From Microthyrium microscopicum (lineage: Eukaryota; Ascomycota; Dothideomycetes; Microthyriales; Microthyriaceae), in contig MU004238.1 of NCBI GenBank assembly GCA_010405405.1, positions 944,374-1,008,373 on the forward strand: a DNA stretch of 64,000 nucleotides, in the 5' to 3' direction. Positions 1 through 10,722 of the stretch are shown in pieces (the stretch's first letter is position 1; every line of letters begins with the position of its first letter). A program made the translations under genes and the position numbers. The notes under the pieces were generated by a model that saw only the letters and a list, made by a program, of their open reading frames with translations, made no database searches and was not told the origin of the DNA.

Positions 1-1349
1 GCCTCGATACTGACATCGCGAACTTTTTGGCCTATGTCTTCCTGGTGCACGGTTTTACTGCTCAGTTCTGGAATAGGAGCTGCGTTTCCAAAGTAGTCAG
101 TAGCACCCAGGTCGGCACTAGTTCGTCCTAAGTTAGAGATGTCTCTTGGCCCTTCACTAGAACGCCGAATATAGGGTGTGCCCGGTGTGGGCGCATTGGA
201 AAGAACCGTGGATGCGGCAGAATGGTCAGCGCTGATGACTCGCACTTGTGCGCGAAGAGTGGACCTAAACCATGAAGCTCCTGCATACGAAAATTTGGGC
301 GTTATATCAGAAGAGTCGCGAGTGCTTGCTGGTGTTAGACTCCATCGAAGGAATTCATTGAAAGAAGCTCGCAAGTCTACATTGGGGGAGTGTAAGGCAC
401 TAAGTAGTGTCTGTGAATGTCGTAGGGCCGCGTTCGCAAATATTATATGCAATGCTGATGCGCCAATGTCGCTATGCTCATTCAAGTTGATTATAAAGGT
501 CGGACGTAAGTCTTGTTCAAGGAACTCTGTAAAATTCAGGCTCGAGAGTAATTGCGCATGGTTAAATTGTTCCTGGCGCATGTCAGCAAGCGCTCAACCC
601 GCAAGAAACCAATTGGCCGTGGATGCGTGATAGAATCGCACAACATACATTTTCTGGTTTTATTGAAGTCAAAGGATTGGTCAACGATTTCTCCGAGGCA
701 CTTCGACTGCCAGAAGTGAGGAATCCGCGCGGCAGGGTCACTGTCTTGAAGCTTTCTTCCTCCTGTACTTGATCAGCAACCGTACCATTATGTTCGTCAG
801 GAAGTGTATGCAGGTGGATGTCGCACAAGAGTTGCTCATCGGTGAAACATACCTTAGCCTTGGAGAACATTAGAACCCGCGCCCCAGCTTCCCCACTGGA
901 GAAGCGCCTACGACAATTGTCAGTATGTGATGGCTAATATGGAATTCGCGTGGATTTGTAGTATACTATATGTCTGAGAAATATTCTGTTGCAAGCTAGT
1001 ACATGACATGAACAAGAAGCGCGATACAAGTGATGTTTCCAGACGAAAGCGCGCAGCAGAGATAGGTATACGGGCAGACTTACGGGGGTAGCTGAGGTCT
1101 TTCGAGGTTTGTACGCGAACGGCTAGAGAAGAACAGAGGAGAGGGTAGTTGACGAGAGGAAGGAGGCGGAGAGGTGGGACGGGTATCGACTCGAATTCTC
1201 TTGAAGTCGGAAGCAGGGAGATGAAGGTTGAAGTCGGTGATGGAACGCTGGCGCTTGGGACGAGAGGCAGTGTCGCTGGGGGATGGAGGAGAATGACTAG
1301 TAGTAGATGCTGTTGTTGTAGTAGTAGGAGGAGGAGGAGATGGAGGCAT
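1..1349 (-). CDS. Putative hybrid histidine kinase, N-terminal part (runs off left edge)
   Basis: Three exons on the minus strand can be joined in one open frame: 1349-1084, 907-649 and 572-1. The donors are GTAAGT and GTATGT, and the acceptors TAG and CAG. The frame is still open at the window edge. The start chosen is the ATG at 1349; a better-placed ATG at about 1374 meets a stop within 30 codons. The first 90 residues are low-complexity Pro/Thr/Ser with a basic PKRQR patch. Exon 3 encodes FTEFLEQDLRPTFIINL followed by a FANAALR motif. I associate this pairing with the region ahead of the PAS and kinase domains in fungal hybrid histidine kinases. No H-box, ATPase or receiver domain lies within the window, so the family call is an inference from this short N-terminal signature. 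It could be another PAS-containing signalling protein. Confidence 0.5.
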
Positions 1350-1690
1350 TAGGATTTTGAGTAGAGTTACGGGCCATTTTGGCACATAACAGGAGCAGGT
1401 TGCAGGTGCGGAAGCGGATGAAGCAGTTTCGTCATAAAAGGGCCACGGAACATGGATTGTTGAAAGAAAGTCACGACAGGACAAGACAAGACAGTCAGTG
1501 CACTCTTGGTTAGTAACCCGGGAACCCCTAAACAAGCGCCATCAAGTCCCGAGAGCTTTGACAGAGACTCAGAGTACATCGCGACTCGGCGAGAAGTAGT
1601 CTTTGACGATTAGACGAGTCCACCATAACAATCTTGTGAAGACCAGAAAAGCCAGAAGACTCAGGGTCAGTAATTTAGGTATCTAGCCCG

Positions 1691-1717
1691 TACTGGGTCC
1701 TACCCCTGCTGAATTCA
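1691..1717 (+). repeat. Left terminal inverted repeat of Tc1-like element
   Basis: Its core, GGTCCTACCCCTGCTGAAT, is found inverted at 3388-3414. The two arms match at 25 of 27 positions, and one mismatch is a C/T transition. Confidence 0.9.
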
Positions 1718-1977
1718 ATGTGAACTATCGGTGTGCCACCAAAAACGCCTGTATTTACTATGTATCAAAACGACTAATTACAAGACCATTCTAAGCCCAA
1801 TTTGGACGATTTTTAGTACTGTGTGTAGCCCCCATTCGCGGCTATCACTGCAGCACAACGAGCAGGCATTGTTGCAATCAAACGACGAAGCTGTTCCTAA
1901 GTAATTACATCCTAAGCTGCCTAAATAGCTCCTCGAAGCTAAATTGGGGTCAAATGGGCATGGGTTTCATAGAGGGC

Positions 1978-2760
1978 CTAAATGTGATTCTTCATTCTAG
2001 CCCAAACGGCTTTAATTAGGTTCAAATTAGGTAAGTAGGGAGGGAATTCTATTACGGGGATGCCTATAGATTCTAAGGTGTCTTTAGTCAACTTCGCGGT
2101 ATGTGAAGAAGCATTATCGTACATAAAAAGGGTTACTATTAGTGTTTTGTTAAAGAATTAGCCCACTAGAGGGCAAATCTGCTTAGAATACCCCTAAGTA
2201 GTAATCATTTTCTACCGCTTCTCCTAAAATAGACAAGATCCTTTCTTATCTCTATAAAACTAACCCTAAAACATTTATCTATAAGGGTAAGAAACCTTTA
2301 AAAAGATATAAGTATCTAAATATACTTTACCTGCTTAACGAGTAATCTAACGCTTTTAGTGGTTGCTATTAACCTACGTCTCGTTAGACTAATTAACCTA
2401 CTACTACTAATCTAATGACTACGTAATATAGGTATAGGTAAATTTAAGGCGTTTAGCTCTAGCAGCTACTAAAAGATATAGCTTACCTAAGGTAATTCTG
2501 CGTTTAAATCCGTGGCTTTAAAGTGCTATTTTAATAGCAGTGTTGCTAACGCTAAAGTAAGTAAATGGACCTCTAGTAAGCTTAACATACGTTATAGATT
2601 AATTCTAATAACTGTCTGTAATAAACGAGATAATCTCGTTAGTTTGTTTATTATTTAAGGCATAGTGGTAGTAGGTTCGGCGGGTAGGGGTAATATTTAG
2701 CTAAGAGAGGGTGTATTAAACCTAATTATGTGTAAATTTCAAAGCCTTAGTAATGGCTTG
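1978..2760 (-). pseudogene. Degenerate Tc1-type DDE transposase
   Basis: Reading the minus strand across stop codons recovers Tc1 landmarks. About 2470-2570 encodes SHGFKRRIT, the end of the second helix-turn-helix. Positions 2140-1978 encode FMYDNASSHTAK (second catalytic Asp), then YLPNLNLIKAVWARMKNHI. The family consensus at the last motif is Y-x-P-D-L-N-P-I-E. Here D, P and E have become N, L and K, each by a single C-to-T or G-to-A change, so the third catalytic acid is lost. Thirty-four residues separate the Asp from the mutated third position, as in DD34E enzymes. Many TAA/TAG stops interrupt the frame. The 5' limit is approximate. Confidence 0.85.
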
Positions 2761-3387
2761 TTGAGGGAATCTAACGGCCTTTAAAGTATGTACTTTTAGG
2801 TAATTATCGTAGGTAAGCTATAGAGACTAATTTAATATAGTTGTACTAGAAAATAAGGTATTATTAGTCCTAAAAGAGCTAGTAGCTAACAAATTAAGAG
2901 AATCTAGGCCTTTATTAATACTAATTTAGTCTAAATTAGAATTAGGATTAGGATTAGGGAATAGGGCCCCTAAATTAAGGTTTAAGTAATTAAGGGTAGT
3001 AAGGAGGGCTAGCGGCTCTTCTGGAGCCTCTTGAGGGATCTAAACGAACTACAAATTAGTAATGTATTCCATAGTGAATTAGTAATTAGTGAAGGGGCCA
3101 AAATAAGAGAATAAGTGTGTTTTAATTGATTAAGATAAGATAGAATAGTTGGTTGTTAAAGCCAAAATAGACGCTCTAAGGGAGCTATTTATCTGTAAGA
3201 GAACACTATAGGATTTAGAGCTAAAATAGGCAAAACGCCGCTAATTTATTAATGCCATTATGATCTATACCCAAAACAGGTTATATTACTTTAAAATAGG
3301 TTATTATAACACCAATAAACGCCTCTATAGAGCTCCTGATCAACCTGTCTAAAGATCAACATTGTGGATCCTATGGCTTCCACATAC

Positions 3388-3414
3388 TGGATTCAGCAGG
3401 GGTAGGACCAAGTA
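3388..3414 (-). repeat. Right terminal inverted repeat of Tc1-like element
   Basis: This is the reverse complement of 1691-1717 with two mismatches. The terminal TA at 3413-3414 is the expected target-site dinucleotide. Confidence 0.9.
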
Positions 3415-3933
3415 TGCTGGGACGTTGTTGCTATTAACATAGTAGCGTACTAGTAGTGCTCAAGAGTAAAAATGTAAGACCAACTGGCAACCACAAAGTA
3501 CAAAGGATCGGCATGGAGAAACTCAAAATGTAATGTCGTTAAACCTTGCTCTTTGGAGTTGGCCGGGGGGTTCCGCAGTTGATCAACTCGGGGCTCAACG
3601 GAAGGGCGCGTATAACAGGCACCTACTAGTAGTATGCTATCCTACTTCTATATACCTACTCTACCACGTACTTCTCTACAGTATCCTATCTTTCATATCA
3701 TAGCGACCACTGGCCTCATGGAGTCACAGTCCATTATATAAACCATCTGCTTTGTCAATTGTATCCAATCTATCACTTCTGATCAACATCTACCTTGTGT
3801 TAACACGGTCTATGTAGGTACGTACAAATGCTTCTATTCCAAGGTCTGCATATTGCTCGAGCCACAATTTACGGTAAAGTACAGGTATACAGAAACACAG
3901 TTCTATTCTTCACTCACTACAAACCCTTCGCCG

Positions 3934-6387
3934 TCAAGTAGTTGCACCAGCCGTTGTTTGCAAGGGCTCTCCCTCACTCTCCGTCGACTCCCCAATCGTC
4001 ACTTGGACACCTTTATCCATTGAATAGACGCGTAGTCCCATGACGCAAACCGCGTTCCAAGGCGATTCAATCACCTCTTCGTCAGCGTCTTTGGAGTCAT
4101 CTGCCTTGCCAGAACCGTCTGCTCCAACTCCTTGTCGTCGAGATGATCTAGCTGAATTTGCAGATGGCCCACTTTGGACGACAGATAGGCTACTTCCAAG
4201 TCGTCGGGCAGCTGGGACTCGTTGAGGTGCTTCGGGTTTGCGTTGTGATCCCTTTTCAACCTGCTCCCAGTCTTCACTCTTGCCGTCGGATTTGTTGTCC
4301 TCGTCAGATTTGTCGTCCTTGGAACTTTGCTCATCAATTGGCTCATCGACCTTTTCCTTCTCATCAGGATCTTCTTTGGATGAATCTTGATTAGTAGAAT
4401 CCGTCTGGCTCTCGTCCTGAGCATTTTCATCGCTATTGTCGACATGCTTGTCGGAGGTATTGGACTCCTCGGCCTCGGATTTATGGACTAAGCTGTCGTT
4501 GTTCTCATCCGTTTCTTTGTTTTCCTTGGACTCCTCGGACTTTTCAGATTGTGTGGCTGAAAGCTCTTTTGGCTCCTCTTCCTTCTCGGCATCTTCCTGG
4601 TCCTTTGTTTGAACGTCGAGAGTCTCCGACTCGGGAACATTCCCTTTCATCACAGCCATATCGTGGTTCATACCAATCTGTCGGAGCTTTTGAGGCTTGC
4701 TCTCCGCGAATTTCTTGACCTGATCCTCAACCATTTGACGAGTGTCATAGCGCTGAGCAATAACCTGGGGGATTACTTCATAGGTTCCTGGCTCAAGATC
4801 TACTTCAGCCGAGATTGAGCGATCCCGCCAAAGTCCACGAGCTCGAACGATGTAATCGGATTCCTTTGTTCCTTGCTTGCGAAGCAGAAAATTCAATGTG
4901 AATTTGTACTGACCCTCTAGGCCCCGGAAATATCGCTCGTCCAGTTTGGATAGGACAATCACGAAATGCCCTTCCTTTGTAACTTCAATCATGAACTTTT
5001 TCTTGAGATATCCGCTGACCCATGAAACATTGACGCTTGTCCATTTGGTCACTACCTGCCATTCTTCATTGAACAGCCTAGTGCGATCAAGATAGTCGAA
5101 TTCTCGGAGCATATCCTCATATGGCATCCAGAAAATACCGTTGTTTCCAAATCGATAGTCGAGCTTTTGTAACCAGTAGGGATTCCATTCGGGGGAGCCA
5201 TCGGAGAAGGGGCCATCCCACTCGCCTCCGCCCATGATGTCTTTGTGTCCCCAAGGATTTCGAATCTGAACTAGACGAATTGATTTGCCGTCCTCGTCTT
5301 TCTCTTCGACAGCGCGCAGGATTGAATAGGCGTGACACAGTCTCAATCCGTGCTTCCAAGGCTCGCTTTCGGCACCACTTGATCGCGATGAAAGCGCAAA
5401 CAGAAAGTTTTTATCCTTATTGACCATGTCCTGCCAGAGCTCGTCGGGGTCCAGAATATTGTCGCATCTGATAGCAGTAGTAACACCGCCACTCATATCC
5501 TCAACAGCTTCGCCCATCCAGCCACCCTCCAGAGAATCATAATCGCCGTGGATCTTCGCAAACGCCTTTTCAAGAAGTGGCAACCAGGTCTCATTCTGAT
5601 CTTCGCAGCTGGCAAAGAACAAAGCATCAGATCCAGTGTGATACCGCGCCCTATACTTCCGCGCTTCTTCTCCTCTAGGATCGTAGTTGCCGCTCCAGTC
5701 CTTGTAGCGGACATAGAGCATATCATCAACAACAGTGGAAACCCACTCGCCGTCGCGATAGAACACAAATCCATATACACCACACGCCTCATTCCTCGCA
5801 ACACACACCTTCTCCATCACCCCAGGTACACTACACAGCGTGCCAACAGCAGCAAGCCACCAACAATCACCCGCCTTTCCCTGGCGAATATCGACCTCGC
5901 TGAACCCATTGGCCGCAAACTGCGGCTTCTTGTAAATATATCCCACTCTTTTCGCGCCTCCTGGCCTGCTCGAGCTACTACTCTTGCACCCAGTGACACC
6001 CTCGCCTGGTGGTGAAGCACCACTACTCCCATCCTCTTCATCATGCGCCAGTCCTTCTAAACAATACTTTTCGCCGTAGCGTAAATCCCACTCAATGTCG
6101 AATTCGCTGTCTGTGAACTTTTCGTTCGTCCGCTTACATTCTCGGACTACACGTGCTACGCGTTCGCGACACTCTTGCGCGGCGGCTTCGTAGGAATCCG
6201 CGGCATTGCAGTAGGTCGCGGCACCGTCGGCGTGCAGGTTGGCTGGAAGGAGGTTTTGGTAGAGACTGGGTGGGAAGATTTGGGTTGCGCGGGATGGGGT
6301 GGGCGAGAGGAATTTGGACCAGAAATTTGTGATTGCTTTTTGAGGAGCGTCGCGGACCTTCTTCTTGGGTTTGGCGGGAGTGGTCAT
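3934..6387 (-). CDS. Calpain-like cysteine protease (family C2)
   Basis: An 817-residue protein in one uninterrupted frame. The calpain core covers roughly residues 145-440 and has an intact catalytic triad: Cys175 in GKAGDCWWLAAV, His352 in LCHAYSILRAV and Asn377 in VQIRNPWG. A beta-rich domain follows (about 455-570), as in calpains with a C2-like domain III. The C-terminal third (about 610-770) is a highly acidic, Ser/Asp/Glu/Lys-rich low-complexity tail, probably disordered. No EF-hand region is seen, which is usual for fungal calpains. Family members are intracellular regulated proteases; the fungal PalB/Rim13 branch acts in pH signalling, but nothing here specifically ties this protein to that branch. 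Substrates cannot be told from sequence. Confidence 0.93.
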   Translation of the reverse strand: MTTPAKPKKKVRDAPQKAITNFWSKFLSPTPSRATQIFPPSLYQNLLPANLHADGAATYCNAADSYEAAAQECRERVARVVRECKRTNEKFTDSEFDIEWDLRYGEKYCLEGLAHDEEDGSSGASPPGEGVTGCKSSSSSRPGGAKRVGYIYKKPQFAANGFSEVDIRQGKAGDCWWLAAVGTLCSVPGVMEKVCVARNEACGVYGFVFYRDGEWVSTVVDDMLYVRYKDWSGNYDPRGEEARKYRARYHTGSDALFFASCEDQNETWLPLLEKAFAKIHGDYDSLEGGWMGEAVEDMSGGVTTAIRCDNILDPDELWQDMVNKDKNFLFALSSRSSGAESEPWKHGLRLCHAYSILRAVEEKDEDGKSIRLVQIRNPWGHKDIMGGGEWDGPFSDGSPEWNPYWLQKLDYRFGNNGIFWMPYEDMLREFDYLDRTRLFNEEWQVVTKWTSVNVSWVSGYLKKKFMIEVTKEGHFVIVLSKLDERYFRGLEGQYKFTLNFLLRKQGTKESDYIVRARGLWRDRSISAEVDLEPGTYEVIPQVIAQRYDTRQMVEDQVKKFAESKPQKLRQIGMNHDMAVMKGNVPESETLDVQTKDQEDAEKEEEPKELSATQSEKSEESKENKETDENNDSLVHKSEAEESNTSDKHVDNSDENAQDESQTDSTNQDSSKEDPDEKEKVDEPIDEQSSKDDKSDEDNKSDGKSEDWEQVEKGSQRKPEAPQRVPAARRLGSSLSVVQSGPSANSARSSRRQGVGADGSGKADDSKDADEEVIESPWNAVCVMGLRVYSMDKGVQVTIGESTESEGEPLQTTAGATT

Positions 6388-8842
6388 ATTGGTGGTTTAT
6401 ATCTCTGCGATTTGGTGGATTGTCTGAAACGGATGTCAGTATAGAGATTTTTTGAAAAAGCTATAGGCTGACCATACAGTGATTGTCGTGATTTTCAGAT
6501 GTTAACGTTTAGAGAGTAATTACTAATGTTTTTGCTTTCTCTGTATTCTCTCCTCAGAATGACTCTTTCGTCGCCTTCTTTCCAAATGTCGGTGTGGTAC
6601 TGCAGGGTCCAAGATCAAATCTCACCGTTCAAGTACAACGACGCGAACCACACGAAGCGAGAAGAACTAGGCAACTGAGAAAATAAGGTAACGACGATCT
6701 ATAACCTGACTCTTTCAAAGTGCGAAAATTCGTAGTCTAAATATACCTATGTATGCCCGTGGTACCTACTATCTTGAGGCCTCCCCAGGGTCCGATCCAC
6801 CCGAGACCCTTCTCACCAACTCACCGGTCAGATATAAACGATAGAATCCTCGCCATCTTGCAATCAGGCTGCAAAGCCAGTTTGGCAGTGCATGCAGTAG
6901 GCACTACCGTAGCTCAGCCGCGCCAAGCTCCCACAATCAGCGAATCACAGGTAGTCGGGAGTGGTAGCTTCGGAGCCGAGTGGAGGCCTGCAAGGCCTGT
7001 TGGATATGCGGGGCAAATTATTGAGTTGGCGAACCTGTGATGCTGAGCCACATGGTCAATACTTTGCTATCGTGGACGTCTGACAGCGATTTTCCGAAAG
7101 GGACCTGCTAGTTGCTGCATAATCGGGATGCTGTGGCTGTGGTTCCGCGGGAATCGCGGGATTGGTTGACAGAGTTCTCGCTTGAGATGGAGGCGTTGGG
7201 GCGGTTACGCAGCTTCGCTGGATTGGGGAGTATGTGTGGCTGGGGTGCAAAAGGTACGGTATGTACAGAGATGGGCGTTTTGTTAGAATTGGAGTAGGCC
7301 TCCTGCTTGGTAGTGGCATTTCAAGGTTGGATGACAATGGCTGTGGTGGTGTTAGAGGCCGGTTGAAGTGTAATACTTCGATACTGCGATACTGCGTGGG
7401 GACTGAAACGACCTCTAGCTGGGAACATACAAGCTGAACTGAAGGCTTTGCTTCTAGCTATTGTTCTTAGACTGGGGCGATACCTAGACTCCCCGGTTCT
7501 GAACCCAGCATTATTCGGGAATGTGTGGACATACTTTGCATATCTGAACTCTGGGGAAACGCTACGAAGGATTGGCTGTCAAGGCTGTGTAACGATAGCG
7601 TACCCCAAGGTTGAGAGGCTCTAAGATCCATGAAGTGCGCTCTCTTACCGTCTCGTTCAAAGTATTCAGCATTCAAATATTAGATTACCACAGACCGAGC
7701 TGATCAATGACTTACTTACTCTAACCGGGAAGATGCTGAGAATAGGACTGTTGTAGTTGAAAAGATGTTGCCTTCTTTATTCTGAGCAATACTACCTTAT
7801 ATTAGGTAGTTTTGGCTAGCTTAGACCTTCGTCGTCTCTTCAAAAGTTCATCTGCGAAACATGATTGTTGAAGAAGCACTGCATACCTACATACACTCAT
7901 GAGGTACCTATACCTGATTTCTTATGAATGAGCTTTGCAGCTCAAACGTCATCAGGCTGAAGAGCCTCCCAATTGGCTTAACAAAGGGGCTATCCACGTC
8001 TTGCACTAACAACACGCGCTAGTGTCGCTGCCCCACTGAGCCTCAACTCTCCAAAAATTTCTGAAGCTTTTTCTCCTCTTCTTCTTTCTTACCATCACAG
8101 ATTTGTGTCCTCGAGTTCCTGATCTTCTGGATCAGTTGCAGCGCTTGGACGTTCGATAATTCAAGGAGCCATCTATTATCATGATGTCAATCATCCAGTC
8201 GGCAAATCTCAGAGCAAGCCAGCATAGCAACGTCAATCCTGAGTCTCTTCGTGAGCTCGGTGCGGCAGCTGTGTTGGGGGCTTCTTATTCCAATTCTTCT
8301 CGAGAGGGCACTTAGCTCGTGAATTAGGAGATAGACCAAGGGCCTACATTCTTTTCTTCAATCTTTTACTGGCTTTTATCCATCGTGGCTATGCCATGTC
8401 TTTCAACTCGTTGAATTTCTTTCGGCTTCTGTTGCTGAAGGGGTTTTCCCGTTCTACCGAATGCTAAGCTTGGGCTTCCCTCTTGGTTCTTATATGAGTG
8501 TATATTTACGTCTTCCGTCGAAACCTACTACTGCACTACGGGTATCGAGCTCCACGCATAGCTTTTGCGATGCGTAGCAGCGGTGCGTGTTCTATAAGCC
8601 TCGATTATATTGTCTGCCAGGGCAGCAACGCGGCAATTGACCTGTGCACACTCCATGACTGGCTATTTTGATTGCTTTGTCCGATTAACTATTAATTACA
8701 TTCCAAATACTTCAAATTCTGCCCAGAAATTCTATGGACTGTGCGAATCAACGTGCCGAAGACATCATCTTGCTATCTCGACTTATGAATCGGAGCAGAC
8801 TCTGTCAACGACACGCTCTAGAATTCGGCACCACTAGAAGCC
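6388..8842. other. 2.45-kb region without a recognisable gene
   Basis: This lies between the divergent calpain and rhamnogalacturonan acetylesterase genes and must hold both promoters. Short frames on both strands (for example 6753-7040 and 7056-7337) show no family motif, and I could not link them by convincing splice sites. A pyrimidine-rich tract at about 8060-8095 resembles fungal promoter or leader DNA. Confidence 0.5.
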
Positions 8843-9720
8843 ATGCTGTCTTCATTATCATTTCTTCTTGCTTTGGCCTGCAGCGCCGTAAACGCAGCTC
8901 CTAAGGTTCTAATATGTAGTGACAGTACAACAGCAGACTATGCGAAAACCAATGACCTCCAAGGATGGGGCTACTTTTTAAACGAGTATATGTCCATCAA
9001 GGTCGTCAACATGGCAAAGAACGGCCGAAGCACACGCTCCTTCATTCGCGAAGGACTATGGGCGAAGTTACTCGCAGATACGCAACCAGGAGACTTTGTC
9101 ATAATTGAAATGGGCCACAACGATGTAGGAGGTCCTCCTACAGCTTGACATGTGGATACTGACTGGTCAAAGGGCAATGACCCAAGCGGCAAAAACAACA
9201 CAGCTGAAAGAGCTTCTAGAGGAGTACTTCGGGGAATTGGCAACAATACTATACAGGGTCCTTCTGGCAAAGATGGCAAGATGGAGACCGTCCATACCTT
9301 TGGCTGGTATTTGAGAGAAATGGTCAAAGATGTACAGACAAAGCAAGGTATCCCTTTGCTATCAGGAATGGTTCCTACAAATAGCTTTACAGGGACCTCG
9401 TTTCGACGCAACTTCCCCATGGCCGAAGATACAAAGACGGTTGCAAAAGAGATGAAGGTTGAATACATCGATCACACCAAGTATACCGCCGAAAGGTTCG
9501 AGGCATTGGGCCCAGCAGCTGTCAAGAAGTTCTTTCCTCATGATAGCACCCATACAGATGCAGCAGGAGCTAGAGGTATGTTTGATATCGATCCGATGTA
9601 TCATCGCTAATTATGCTTGCAGTAAACACTGAGACGTTTATAACGGCGCTGAAATGTGCAAAGTCGAAGGCTGCAGAATTTATAGGACCAACGGGCCAAG
9701 CTCTAACGCAAAAATGCTAG
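8843..9720 (+). CDS. Secreted rhamnogalacturonan acetylesterase-type SGNH hydrolase (CE12)
   Basis: Predicted exons are 8843-9124, 9173-9575 and 9623-9720, giving 260 residues. The N-terminus is a signal peptide cut after about NAA. SGNH blocks are present: CSDSTTADY (nucleophile Ser), GRSTRSF, MGHND and the C-terminal DSTHTD with catalytic Asp and His. Family members remove acetyl groups from pectin rhamnogalacturonan I outside the cell. The contiguous frame meets TGA at 9146-9148. A 48-nt intron (9125-9172, GTAGGA to AAAG) removes it in frame and joins GHND directly to GNDPSG, which fits the family better than the unspliced reading. The AAG acceptor is unusual. If it is not spliced, this allele is a pseudogene. 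Intron 2 (9576-9622) has an ordinary CAG acceptor. Confidence 0.82.
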
Positions 9721-9807
9721 GTTTCGCTTTCAAGACATTATCCGTTATACAGACGCCTCGCTAGGGGTATTATGGTACATGAACATCGTGATGCAATTCG
9801 TCTCCAC

Positions 9808-10441
9808 CTATAGTAACTTTTGACGGCCAGTGACTTGGTCCACCAAGCTCTTTGGTCCAGGCCCAACTCCTAGAACTGTAGCGCTGCCCGCGGCAATTTG
9901 TGTTCGTCCGGCATCGTGAATGATTTGCGCAGTGAGACCGAGACTCATCGCTTGCGCCTGGAGTAACAGCAACTCGTCTTCGCTCTTCGCTTGCACCGCG
10001 ATTTTGGCTTGGCCGGAGGCACTCCAGGTTTTTAGTACACTATTTGGACTTGGGAACTTGATCTCTTTGACGCGGAGGTATTTGTAACAGGCGAGGGTAG
10101 CGTGGGAGCATTGGGCGGCGATTTTGCCTAAATGCTGGTTAGTTGTGATGAATGGAAAAGAACTGGGACCATAATATACCTTTTGTCATGCCGAGATCAG
10201 TTCGCACGACTAGGACGAGCTTGCAGTCTTCGATGCTGTCGTTGTCTCTTGTGTCATTGGCCATGATGCTATCATAATCTTCTTCCTCCTCGGAATCGAA
10301 TAATTCTATCTCTCGTTGGTTTGCTGGTTGTTGTGTAGTAGGGATAGGTTTAGGAGCGGTGAACCGGCCGAGATAGAAGCCTGCTACAGTGCCTGCGAGT
10401 AGCAAGCCTGCTGCTACAGCGTAGTGAGAACTTTCCGGCAT
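9808..10441 (-). CDS. PTH2: Peptidyl-tRNA hydrolase 2 (PTH2/Bit1 family)
   Basis: Two exons (10441-10180 and 10127-9808; intron donor GTATAT, acceptor TAG). Residues about 7-27 form a hydrophobic signal-anchor (YAVAAGLLLAGTVAGFYLGRF), followed by an acidic linker and the PTH2 domain. The domain begins CKLVLVVRTDLGMTKGK and contains KIAAQCSHA, the conserved Lys/Gln/His active-site segment. It ends with the DAGRTQIAAGSATVLGVGP motif. The enzyme releases tRNA from prematurely dropped peptidyl-tRNA. The N-terminal anchor resembles that of human PTRH2, which sits on the mitochondrial outer membrane. The gene is divergent from mitochondrial ribosomal protein bL28m across 281 bp. Confidence 0.93.
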
Positions 10442-10722
10442 TTTGTGAGTGGATGTAGGTGGAGGGTTGAAGGTGTTGAGCTGTAAAGAATGATAAATGT
10501 ATGAGAGTCGAAAATATGCGCTAGATGGAGTTCTCGACTTGTCATTGGTCAAGGCCCAACCACCAAAGCTTCGACCAGATCCGAAAGTTTGCAACAGTGA
10601 GCTCGACAGTATTCGTTCTAACTCCAACCTACTTAATGAATCCAGTTACTGCTATGCTCAATCATATCGCCATATAGCAGTGAAACCTGACGCTGTTTAA
10701 CCTGAGGCATTCAGTTGTCATC
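10442..10722. promoter_or_regulatory. Bidirectional promoter between PTH2 and bL28m
   Basis: Only 281 bp separate the two start codons, so transcription signals are shared or interleaved. No clear TATA box is seen. Confidence 0.55.

Larger units (their letters stand above)
1691..3414 (-). mobile_element. Tc1/mariner-family (DD34E) transposon relic, RIP-degraded
   Basis: The element is bounded by 27-bp terminal inverted repeats (1691-1717 and 3388-3414) that differ at two positions, each beginning with the TA target dinucleotide typical of Tc1/mariner. The interior is strongly AT-rich and full of TpA dinucleotides, while CpA/TpG are scarce. That is the pattern left by RIP. The transposase on the minus strand is riddled with stops. 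Total length of about 1.7 kb fits a single-gene Tc1 element. Confidence 0.9.

Noticed and set aside
2938-2962. GGATTA repeats resembling telomeric TTAGGG
   Set aside because: Only two to three degenerate units inside an AT-rich RIP-mutated transposon; not an interstitial telomere.
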